Below are positions 49,609 to 60,215 of a DNA stretch of 64,000 nucleotides, piece by piece; position 1 is the first letter of the stretch, and every line of letters begins with the position of its first letter. Source of the stretch: Sesamum alatum (lineage: Eukaryota; Streptophyta; Magnoliopsida; Lamiales; Pedaliaceae); contig JACGWO010000006.1 of the NCBI GenBank assembly GCA_034509735.1, forward strand, positions 15,192,645 through 15,256,644, read 5' to 3'. A program made the translations under genes and the position numbers. The notes beneath the pieces are model-generated. The model was not told the DNA's origin and did not search any database. It saw only the letters and a program-made list of their open reading frames with translations.

Positions 49609-51463
49609 ATGGCTGACCCCAGCTCTTCCCGATCTAAACCCCCTGACCCACCTCCGCCTCCCCCAACACCGGCCGCGCCACCAACCAAACGCTCTTATTC
49701 TAATGTGGTCCAATAATCTTTAGTCGCCCACTTCCAATTCGATCCATCTCGAGCAGCAAAAAAAAAAACTTTCAATGAAGAGGCATGCTCAAGCATGGGA
49801 AAAGCTTCCTCCTTCAAAGGAGAACCAGGCATCTCATTTTCTAAGGACGAGACTTCCATACTGGCCGAGAGACTGAAGTTTGCCCTTGTTGGCAAATTTG
49901 CACAAGGTCTCCCCAACCTCAATTTCCTCAGAAATCGCATCATCAAGCTGGGACTGCGAGGAAATGTTACAGTGGGGGTCATAAACTTGAAACACGTCCT
50001 TATCCACCTCACTCACGAAGAAGATTACTCCAGAATATGGCTCAGAGGAGAATGGACTTTTGATAGTTTCCACATGAGAGTTTTCAAATGGACCCCCACC
50101 TTCAACCCTCAAATTAAGTCTCCAATTGCGCCTGCCTGGGTGAAGTTCCCTGAGCTCCCTTGCCACCTGTTCGAGAAAAGGGCACTCTTTAGTATTGCCA
50201 AACTGATTGGCAAACCTTTGAGAATGGATGAACCCACTGCCGACCTTACTCGACTGAGTCTGGCACGAGTTTGTGTGGAACTTGACCTCACTGCGCCTAA
50301 AACTCAAGCCCTTTTCCTGGAGTTCGAAGATATTACCATCAGGTAAGGTGTTATATACGAAAACTGCCCACAATACTGCGCCATATGCAAGCACCTGGGA
50401 CATGACCAAACCACCTGCAGCGTGAGAACAAACTTAGGTATCAAACAAATCCCCCTGCTGTAAAGGATCCATACAAGGCTAAGGATAAAGGTAAAAAGGT
50501 CGTTTTTGCTTCCCCTGATATCCCCCCTGTTGATATGGCTGTTGTGCATGCTGTGAATGATCATAATATTTCTCTCCAAAATGCCATACCTGCTGAAAAC
50601 TCCGTTGTGCTACACTGCAATACTGAAATTGGCAGAAATGCCAATAATTCTATTAAGGATCATGCTATGTCTACGGAAAACAGGAATGCTGAAAATGTAC
50701 CAGGTAGCTCAAAAGAATTTAATCCTTCACATGACACTAGTAAGAGTAATGATGAACAGGCTGTGATCAATGTTAATACTCTGAATACTCATATGATAAG
50801 TAACAATGATGTCTCATAAAATACTAGCTCTAAAGCTAATGAGGAACCACCGGGTAAACACTTCGGTACCCAAGATGATTTTAACTATGAGGACCCCTTA
50901 CTTATTGATCTACTTGACAAAAATTGGGACATGGAATGTTTGAGACAGATCAACTCTGCACAATGCATAGGATGTTGAAGCCATCAATGAGCTCCTAGAG
51001 AATCACAGGAATAACGGAAATTATAGCCAAACTCTGCACCAAGAACCTATCAAGCCAACTGTAACCAATACAGAAAATGAGAAGGATGAGAGCTGCACCC
51101 CTATATTCAATAGATTCCAGGCCCTCTCTAACATGGAAGAGGAAGAAGATCAGAGTCAAGCACAGAGCAACAAAACATCCCACCCTGATGACTCAGATAC
51201 CACACTGGATCTCCAACTTAGAAGCCCGTCTTTGGAAGCTCAGGGAGCCAAGGAACATACCAGCCAGGGACATGGAAAACATGCTTCAAGAGGCCATCCT
51301 AGCTGATTCTGCCTCGGCCCAGAAACATAAAAGAAATAAATCTGAAGAGGAAACGTCCTCATCCAAAAAACCTCACACAGCCAAAGGTAAAAAAACCCAA
51401 GGTACGAGCTCTTACTCCCTCCTGAAAAGGAGCACAAGATCATCCTCCACCTCTATATCCTAA
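49609..51463 (+). pseudogene. LINE B ORF1
   Basis: ATG at 49,609 gives MADPSSSRSKPPDPPPPPP. Early stops after SYSNVVQ (near 49,717) and at 50,344 break it. The core at 49,795-50,346 is well kept, with ISFSKDETSILAERLKFALV, LRGNVTVGVINLKHVL and WVKFPELPCHLFEKRALFSI. The knuckle CAICKHLGHDQTTC (50,378-50,419) has all four zinc ligands. The segment 50,470-51,070 is absent from LINE A. The frame ends RSSSTSIS with TAA at 51,461-51,463, sharing its last base with the ORF2 ATG. Its product is expected to bind element RNA. Confidence 0.87.
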
Positions 51464-54400
51464 TGATCAAAATCTTACTATGGATGTTAGAGGCGTTGGT
51501 AAAACTTCTAAACAAAAAAATACTTTTTGATATGCTTGCCGATCATAAACCTCATATCCTAGTTTTGTTAGAACCTTTCGTTCAATTAAATGATAATTTG
51601 TTTGTTCGTAGACTAGGTTTTAACTTTGCATGTTCTAATAGTAACAATAAGATATGGTGTTTTGCCTCCCATGCCACTAATGTGACGGTGATGATAGATA
51701 ATGCCCAATTTCTTCATATTAAAGTATCTTCTGGTATTATCCCAAAGGAGGTGTTCTTCACTTTCATCTACGCAAAATGTTGTAGAACAGTGAGAAGAAC
51801 ATTATGGGAGGAACTTAGCCAGATTGCTGATACAGAAACACCTTGGCTAGTTGGAGGGGATTTCAACACTATTCTTAGTGCATCTGAAAATCAGGGTGGA
51901 CATGTCGATCATCAGGGCCCCATGGAGGTTTTTGGTGATATGATCCTTGATACCGGCCTCATGGATGCGGGCTTCGAGGGCTCTCCCTTCACTTGGACAA
52001 ACAACAGAGTATGGAGAAGACTCGATAGAGTTCTTTATTCTAGAGAATGGTCTGAAAGCTTCAACTGCACCAGAGTCTCCCACCCAGCCAGACACACTTC
52101 GGACCACCACCCACTACTCATTTCAGCTTCTAACTAAGAAGGAAGATGCCCAACATCGTTCAGGTTCCAGCATATGTGGATCAAACACCCAGATTTCAAT
52201 CTAACTGTTAAGCAGAATTGGTGCTCCCCTATATCTGGCACTGGGATGTACAAATTCCAGCAAAAGCTATATAGGATCAAAGGTCTCCTCAAGGAATGGA
52301 ATAGAAACACCTTTGGGAACATCTTCAACGAGGTGGATCAAGCCAAGAGCAAGGCCACTGATGCTGAAAAAACCTTTGACAGGTTTCCCTTAGAAAGAAA
52401 TCTTATGGATTTGAAGAAGAAAAATGCAGAGCTGATCCAAGCACTATCAATTGAAGAAACATTTTGGAAACAAAAAAAGTCGTTGTAAGTGGCTCTTGGA
52501 AGGAGAGAGGAACACACAATTTTTCCACTCCCTGGTCAAAAAGAATAGATTCCGAGCTAGAATTTACAGAATCATGAGGAATGATGTGGAAATCACTGAC
52601 CCCACCCTCATCAAGACCTCAACCTCAGAATTCTTCGAATGCCTCCTTACTGATAATCGGTCTCCTGGAGAGACATCAGCTTCCCCTTTCAATTCCCCAA
52701 ATTCTAAGAGATGTCCTCCAGAAGCTTCACACCTTGCCAACCCTTGAAGAACTGAAAGAGGTTGTTTTCAGCATTGATAAACACAACGTCGCTGGTCCTG
52801 ATGTCTTCAACTCGATTTTCTACCAAGAATGCTGGGATTTTATCTCCCAAGACCTGCTGACGGCAGCTCACGATTTCTTTAGAGGCAACCCCATGCCTAG
52901 AAGCTACACTGCTACAACCATAACTCTGATACCCAAGGTGGACTCTTCTCAATCCTAGACCGAGTACGGACCTATCTCCCTATGCAATGTGACGAACAAA
53001 ATTATCACCAAGCTGCTCTACAGAAAGATTGCACATGCTCTGCCCACTCTTATCTCCCCATCCCAGAGTGCTTTCGTTCCTGGCAGGCTCATTAGTGATA
53101 ATATCCTTCTCGCGCAGGAACTAGTGCATGACCTTGACAGGAGATACAGCAAGGGAAATTTGGTCGTTAAACTGGACATGCAGAAGGCGTATGATAGAAT
53201 TAGTTGGTGATTCCTCTATGAAGTTATGCAACACATGGGTTTCCCAACCAGCTTCATACACCTCATCCGACACTCACTCGAAAAATTGCTGGTTCACAGT
53301 TTTAGTCAATGGGGAAACAAGCGGATTTTTTAAATCTTCTCAAGGCTTGAGACAGGGCGACCCGTTATCACCTGCCCTTTTCATTATTGCTGCGGAAGCA
53401 CTACCAAGAGGGTTGGAACATCTCTTCCTTCAAAACCCAAGCATGCTTTACAAACAGGGAGTACCACTAAAATCTCACACCTTGCTTATGCTAATGACAT
53501 TATTATATTACCAATTGTGAGGAACAAAGCCTAATCAATCTCATGAACTTTCTGCAGGAATATGAACTGGTTTCGGGACAAAAGGTTAACCCCTCCAAGA
53601 GCTCCTTCGTCCCTGGGAAAAAGGCTAACCTTATAGCGCAAAGAATTATGAGAATCACAGGATTCAGCCTTAAATCCCTCCCAATCACGTACCTCGGAGC
53701 CCCTCTCTACAAAGGTAACAAAAAGAAAATATTGTTTGAGGACCTCATTATGAAAATTCGCAACAAACTTGCAGGTTGGGAGCACATATTCCTTACGTTT
53801 GGTGGGCGACTTCAACTCATTAAGAGTGTACTCTCAGCCACGCCTATATACCTTCTATAAGTCCTCAACCCACCTCTAGGAGTCATCTAGAAGATTGAAC
53901 AACTTATGGCCAGATATTTTTGGGGCTCCAAAGAAGGTCAGAGGAGAATCCACTGGACTAAATGGTATAATATCTGTTTCCCCACGGAAGAAGGAGGACT
54001 TGGAGTCAAAAATATTAGGGATGTGGTAACCTCCTTTTCCCACAAGCTCTGGTGGAGATTTAGAGCTAATAACTCTTTGTGGGCTACTTTCCTCAGAAAT
54101 AAGTATTGCAAGAAGAAATCTCCTGCAATACTAAGGTTACGAAAAGTGACTCTCCAATATGGAAAGGTTGTGATCAGTGAGGGAGGAAGCCCACAAAAAC
54201 ATCTTCTGGTCTTTGGGAAGTGGTGATATAGATTTTTGGAATGACTGGTGGCTCCCAGAAGGGACCCTTGCTGAGATAACAAGGAACATCTATCCTGATT
54301 ACACCCCAGTCAAATGCTTCTGGAGAAATAAACAATGGAACACTGAAAAACTTCTACAGGCCCTGCCTCAAGAGCTGACTAGTAAGATCACCACAGTCCA

Positions 54401-54605
54401 TATCAGCTTAGAAGACAAGGACAGTATACATTGGAGACTCACTAGCAACGGTGAATTCTCAACAGCTTCAGTCTGGAAATAGTACAGAGAACAACTTTCA
54501 GTCCAGCCTCTCTTCAAAAACCTTTGGCCTCCACTTCTCACACCATCCATATCCATCTTCGCCTAGAGGCTACTCAATAATTGGCTGCCAGTTGACAACA
54601 GACTG

Positions 54606-54644
<39 letters not shown>

Positions 54645-55620
54645 ATTCAATTAGCATCTAAATGTTGCTGCTGCAATGAGGAGGAGACGTTGAGCTACTT
54701 ATTTCTGTCCTGTACAGAAACTCAAACAAGTCTGGGCCTACTTCGCCAATCGCCTCCAAGTGATCCTGCCTCGTACTGATCAAATCTCCATATTTCTGCT
54801 GGCATGGAAAAGAGAACTTAACCCCCGGGTTCACATTAGAGATATTATACCTCCTCTGATATGTTGGTACATCTGGAAGCTCCGTAATGAGGTGAGACAT
54901 GAGGGAGGAATCTTCAAACATGACACCATTATATCTAAGACTCTGTCACATCTTCACATTCTTCAAAGGACTAATCTCCTAAAAGCTTTCCATATCAAGG
55001 GAGACATGATAGTGGCTAGCTCACTCAAAATTCTGGCTATCCCGAAGAAGCACTCTTAGAATATCATTATTGTCTCCTGGACAAAGCCACCGGTTGGATG
55101 GATGAAGCTCAACACAGATGGAGCCTCTAAAGGTAATCCGGGACCGTCTGGTGCCGGAGGCATTCTTAGGGATCACCAGGGGCACGTCATCTTTGCTTAT
55201 CAAGAGTACCTGGGCCATTTCTCCACCATACAAGCAGAGTTGCAAGCACTGCTTAAAGGTCTTCAACTCTACGCAGAGAGAGGCATACGAAGAATATGGA
55301 TTGAAGTTGACGCTGCCTTCATTATTCAATTAATTTCAGGCCCGTCTAAAGGGGCCTGGATGCTCCAGAACACGCTTCAACGTATTAGGGATCATTTGCA
55401 ACAGTTGGAATACAACATATCCCACATCTTTAGGGAAGGAAATCAAGCAGCAGATCACTTAGCCAATCAAGCCTGCCTGGAGGAAAACTCTTACGTCCTA
55501 TCAGGTAATCAACTTAGAGGTAAATTAACAGGTATAGTTCGTCTTGACAGACTGAATTTCCCTTCCATTCGTGTTGCTCGCCAGCAGTACCACCAGTTTC
55601 AGCCTCTTTCTAGCAGCTGA
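51463..55620 (+). pseudogene. LINE B ORF2: endonuclease, reverse transcriptase, zinc-binding linker, RNase H
   Basis: ATG at 51,463 (TAATG overlap). The endonuclease (to about 52,137) has ETPWLVGGDFNTIL, SPFTWTNNRVWRRLDRVLYS and HTSDHHPLL. The second and third residues of the usual WNVRG are lost by a 1-nt deletion, later compensated. The RT (52,700-53,900) has [33 protein letters not shown] and [17 protein letters not shown]. The catalytic YADD reads YAND near 53,490 and lies next to a frameshift. The linker has an A36 tract (54,606-54,641) before a CCCC zinc-type motif. RNase H (55,100-55,480) has NTDGASKGNPGPSG, AELQALLKGL, WIEVDAAFIIQLI and EGNQAADHLAN. Confidence 0.92.
54606..54641. repeat. 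36-base A tract inside LINE ORF2
   Basis: It lies between DNRLK and KGIQLASKCCCC coding sequence, where related elements have a short Lys run. It is a slippage-type expansion, or an assembly artefact. Confidence 0.9.
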
Positions 55621-56052
55621 AACTGCTGGTACTCTGTTCCTCTCTTCGTTATGCCTGCTGTCAGTGTGCTGTTTCCTCTGCTTGCTTTACCTTTGTTCGC
55701 TTTGATTATTTCCTGTTGCCTGATATCTTTACTGTGTTTTTTTATATTCGACTAGTTGCTCCTGTCGCACTTGTTATTGTGTCATTTATATGGCATGCTA
55801 TTGCTCTTGTTGGCTGATTGAATCTGGTTTGGGGCCTTGCATTGTTTTAATCTCGTTTTTTCTTAAGATGGCTCTATGGATTGTTGGGTTCTGGATTATA
55901 TAGGCAATGTGCTCTATAACTGTCTGGAAAGAACTTTTTCACATGCAGGCATCCTCCGCCCATATAATCCTTTTGTCCGGTTTTACCTTTGGTCATAATT
56001 TTTGCTAGGAGTTTGCAATCTCATCTTTTGGACCATTGTGTCAACTGTAATG

Positions 56053-56148
56053 GAGTAGTACTCCTCGTTGTCTGCTTTTCGGATCCATGTAAGGGAGTAG
56101 TACTCCTTTTTTATACTTTCATAGAATACCTTAGGGAGTCAGTACTCC
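56053..56148 (+). repeat. Palindrome set in the LINE B 3' UTR
   Basis: GGAGTAGTACTCC at about 56,053 and 56,093 and GGGAGTCAGTACTCCC at about 56,133 occur in a row, spaced about 40 bp. They are kept in LINE A. Confidence 0.85.
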
Positions 56149-56264
56149 CCGCTGTAAATTTTTTTCTCCAATATTAATAGAGAAGGGACGGGGACCCCGA
56201 AAAGCTCCCCCCACCCCTAAGGTGGTTTAATTAAAAAAAAAAAAAAAAACTAACATAGGGAATA

Positions 56265-56804
56265 TATTACAAGTGTAAAAAATATTTTTTTAAGAAAAAG
56301 AATCCAACGATTTTATTAGAAAAAAAAATTATTTGTTTTGAAACTTTTAGATCTATGTGACTCTCATTTTTGTTACAAATTAAACTTATCGTAACAATTC
56401 AAAATGTTGTTATAATACAAGTAAAACTTTAAAGTTCGACTTCAATTTTTTTTTAATTCTTTTTAAGTTGAACTCTCAATGTTCGATTCTGAAAGTTGAA
56501 ACATTGGGGGGTGGGAGGATTCTTGCTTTCGGAAAGAGTGCATAGAATAAATGTGCGTAGGAGAGAGGAAAGAGATAGAGATACAACTAAAAATTGTGGC
56601 ATGCAGTATTTGGGCGCATAATTTTTAATTAATATTTTTATTTTATTGAAGTTCATATATAATTTATTCATGTGTCTTAAAATTTATCATTGCCTTACAA
56701 CCCACATATAAAACGTGTCTGATAATTTTTTTAATGCATTAATTATCAATGCAATATTTTAGCCAAATTAAATTAAAAATTAAAACTTTATAGAATATTT
56801 GTTA
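56265..56804. other. Intergenic, AT-rich
   Basis: No coding region or bounded repeat is supported. Confidence 0.5.
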
Positions 56805-57593
56805 GGGTTAAATACAGTTACCACCCCTGAAGTATTCACCCCACATCAATTCCCCCCTAAAGTATTAAAACCTTAAAACAAAACCCTAGCCTTCTAACTC
56901 CTTTCATTTTTAAGCTCAAAAAGTCTATTTTACCCTTACTAAAAATTATCTTTGAAATAAAAAAAATAAAGAAATTTTTAAAATACCAAAATCACTCTTT
57001 TTTGAAACTTTGTCTAATTCTAGTTTCACTTATTCTTCGAGCTCTTTTTATTTTCGTAATCCTAAAGTACTTGAAACTCATTTTATTTTAATTTTCCTTA
57101 TTTGTCAAACCAAATTAAAAATATATTTATACATGCATATATATATATATTTACTTAAACAAATATGCAATTAATAAAACCGCAAGAGTTGATCATGAGC
57201 TAATAAGAAAATATACAATTAATATATATTTATAAATATGGTAATTATATAAATGTGAAAATTATATAATTGTATAAATTTATCTTTAACTTGGACAAAT
57301 AAGTGAAACTAAAATAAAATGAGTTCCAAATACTTTAGAATTATACAAATAAAAAGAGCTCGATGAACAAGTGAAAATAAAATTAGGTCAAACTTAAAAA
57401 AGAGTGATTTGGGTATTTTAAAAATTCATTTAATTTTCTTTTCATAAATCAATTTTTTATAAGGGTAAAATGGACTTTTTGAATTTTAAAATTAAAGGTG
57501 TTAGAAGGTCAGGGGTTTTTTTAAAGGTTTTAATATTTTATGGGGTAATTGATGTAGGATGGATACTTTAGGGGTGGTAACTATATTTAACCC
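56805..57593. mobile_element. Mutator-like foldback MITE, 789 bp
   Basis: Ends GGGTTAAATA and TATTTAACCC, with long inverted arms (CAGTTACCACCCCTGAAGTA on the left, the complement on the right, reaching several hundred bases with gaps). A perfect 9-bp duplication TATTTGTTA flanks it (56,796-56,804 and 57,594-57,602). No coding. Confidence 0.92.
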
Positions 57594-57879
57594 TATTTGT
57601 TATATTGAGAATGACGGTTATATATTCATGCAAAACAAATACTAATATGTTATTTTTATTTCAATTAACAATAAACTTAAACAAAATGGGAGTAAATTTA
57701 ATTTTTGAGTACATGTGCATGGAGTTAATTTTGTAAAGAAACTTAATTGAATATTTAGTTCAATTACATGAGTTGGGAAGTTGAAGGGTATTTTTTATAT
57801 TATAATAATTTGATGTAGTAATATAAAAACTACCACTTTGTATCTATAGGACATCTTCTCTTTATAATAGTATATAATA

Positions 57880-58156
57880 TCTATACTATTATAAAAGAAA
57901 ATCTTTTGGTGTACCAACTTTTGAATTCCAAATTTACCCTTCATATCATTTCTTTCTTTAAAAAAAATTATTGGTCCGAAAAATAATTTTATTATTTTTC
58001 TCTCAAGCCACTACTCCACATTTCTCTCACCTCACTCCATTTTTTTTTAATCTTACTAGCTTTTTTTTCTCATTCCTTCGCAGTTTTTTTTTCTTTCCAT
58101 TTCACACCAGAGTTCCTCTTTATATGCTCGAGGGGACCGTGTGCAACAACGACTAG
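57880..58156 (+). mobile_element. Helitron-like candidate, 277 bp
   Basis: It starts A|TCTATACTATTATAAAAG with a following TCTTTTGGTG, a common plant Helitron 5' end, and ends CGACTAG|T, a CTRR end followed by T. A clear 3' hairpin is not visible, so only the termini support it. The left end is similar to the candidate at 14,200. Confidence 0.45.
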
Positions 58157-58279
58157 TATATATATATATATATATGATTATTTAAATTTTTATTTATCTT
58201 CTATATGTGTGAAAAATCTAGCTAAAAATATTTAGTACAAGAAAATAATAAAAATCTACCCAAAAAGCGTTAATCCTTT

Positions 58280-58322
58280 CTTTCTCTCTCTCTCTCTCTC
58301 ACACACACACTCACACACACAC
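58280..58322. repeat. CT then AC dinucleotide microsatellite
   Basis: A run of CT repeats passes directly into CA/AC repeats. Confidence 0.9.
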
Positions 58323-58351
58323 CCCTCTTCTCACCCTCTTTTTCAAAAAAA

Positions 58352-59727
58352 GCAATATTTTGAAATTCAGATCGTTGGTCGAATCAGACAATTAAGTGAG
58401 CCAGCGGTCACTGGTTCAACCATTGAGTGAACCGTGGTCAAACCAGTGATGTCATAATTATGTCATAATAAAAATTAATATATAAAATTATATTAAAATA
58501 ATAAAAAAAACAAATATATAAATAATTTTGTTTTTAAGTTATATAGAAATTAAAAGTATCCCAAAATTTGATAATAAAATAAGTATATTAAAGATCTAGA
58601 CCCAGAATAAAAATAGAAGAATTGCATAAATAACTAAAATAACGAACTATTTTTCATTATAATTAAGTTATAACTAATTTTATGGCCAATAAATAGTTAG
58701 CATCCCCATTTTTAAAATATTACATAAATCATATTCTATTAATTATTTAATTAGAAACTTAAGTAATCATGAAAGATAAAAATTTAATTGGATTACAGAC
58801 TTAATGAGTTTGTTCATTTATAAATGATGTGGGTAAAAATGAAATTCTCAATAAAATAAGAATAAGATTTCACATGAAATACCAAGAATGATAGAAAGAA
58901 GATGATTCCTCCTCTAAGCTGGAAATTCTAGGAGTATTTATAGAATTGCTTAAGGTCATTTATTGTAATAAAATGATTTTTTAGGATCTTCTCTGGATTT
59001 TCAAGATCTTTTGCCAGATTTCCTCGAGAAGGAGGCCTCGTATGAGGCCGCGAGAGGTTTTTGAGGGGGAGGCCTCGTACGAGGCGGAGAGAGGCCTTCG
59101 AGGTAGGGCTCATGCTTTATGAGGACGGTGGAAGGTGCCTCATAAATTTGTGTTAGTGGATGAGGTCTTAAGTGGTGGTCTTGTATAGTACGAGTACAAG
59201 CGTTCGAGGAAGCAACCTATTTTGACTTAGGGTTCATAGTGTATTTCGCGATTGGGTGGTCGTATGTGTATTGAGGGACGTATCTTGTTTCGAAGGGGAT
59301 ACCTCCCACATATCGGGCTCTAAATTTAAGCAGATAAAGGAATTCATGGTTTTAAGAACTCATACTTTTTGTGGGCATATTGTGTTTTTAATTTTTCGAT
59401 CTATTTAATATTTCTTCTCATATCAATAAATATATAATTCAAATATTAAAATATCAGTGTTGGTTTGTTGATTTTTTTCCTCAATTTTCATATGAAATGT
59501 TGTGGTTCAATTTAAAATTGTATCAATCTTTGAAATTTTTTAAAAAGTTCATGACCGGCCGATTCACTTGATTCGGGATCGAATCAACCGGTGATTCGAG
59601 TGGTTTTCAAAAAATGGAGTGATTTTGAGCTAGTTCAGTTTTATGGTTTTGAACCGAACCATTTTAAAGATCGGATCACAAATTTATCGGTTCGACTGGC
59701 CGGTCCGAACTGGATTTTAAAACACTA
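58352..59727. mobile_element. Possible element with weakly inverted ends
   Basis: The left end ATTTTGAAATTCAGATCGTT and the right end, read in reverse (GTTTTAAAATCCAGTTCGGA), are similar. Both subterminal regions carry 'ggttcaacc' and 'accggttgattcg' type motifs seen in some plant DNA transposons. A-rich flanks hide any target duplication. The interior is AT-rich, with two palindromes at 59,034-59,085. Confidence 0.35.
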
Positions 59728-59844
59728 AAAAAAAAAAACCCCTCTCAATGTTCAAGTCAAACTCTCAATGTTCATTTCAATTAAAAATAATTTAAGAAAA
59801 AGAAAAAAAAATCTGAAATAGTCGAACTTTAAAAACTCAAATTG

Positions 59845-59845
<1 letters not shown>

Positions 59846-59893
<48 letters not shown>
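59846..59893. repeat. ATT trinucleotide microsatellite
   Basis: About 16 ATT units. Confidence 0.95.
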
Positions 59894-59957
59894 ATATTTA
59901 TTTTGTTTAATTTTTTAATTTTGTATTCTTTTATTAAATAAACCCAACTTTTTTCAT

Positions 59958-59961
<4 letters not shown>

Positions 59962-59998
<37 letters not shown>
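59962..59998. repeat. 37-base A tract
   Basis: Uninterrupted A run about 220 bp downstream of the PPH stop codon (on the opposite strand). The stretch 59,999-60,215 probably holds the PPH 3' UTR. Confidence 0.9.
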
Positions 59999-60000
<2 letters not shown>

Positions 60001-60215
60001 AACCTGCGGCTTAGAGCCTAGCAGCTCCAACTTTGCAGCATCATTACAAACTCAGAACTCAGATTCTATAGAATCCAAGGCCGAAGCAACAAATCTACAA
60101 CAATTTCTGCCATTGGAAAAATCTTTTGTATGCACACTAATCATCCAATACATGAATATACAAGCAATAACAAGATCTACATTGTCTTCTACATGGTGGC
60201 TAACAAGGTACTATT

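Larger units (their letters stand above)
49392..56249 (+). mobile_element. L1-type LINE copy B, 6858 bp, near full length
   Basis: It starts CGGAGTTTCTCACACAGTC and ends in an A-run at 56,233-56,249. It is flanked by CTAACATAGAGAATA (49,377-49,391) and CTAACATAGGGAATA (56,250-56,264), a 15-bp target duplication with one mismatch. It has a C-rich 5' UTR, ORF1, ORF2 with endonuclease, RT, zinc-binding linker and RNase H, and a 3' UTR with palindromes. Several frameshifts and stops make it inactive. It is the same family as 25,984-31,664, in the opposite orientation. Confidence 0.96.
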
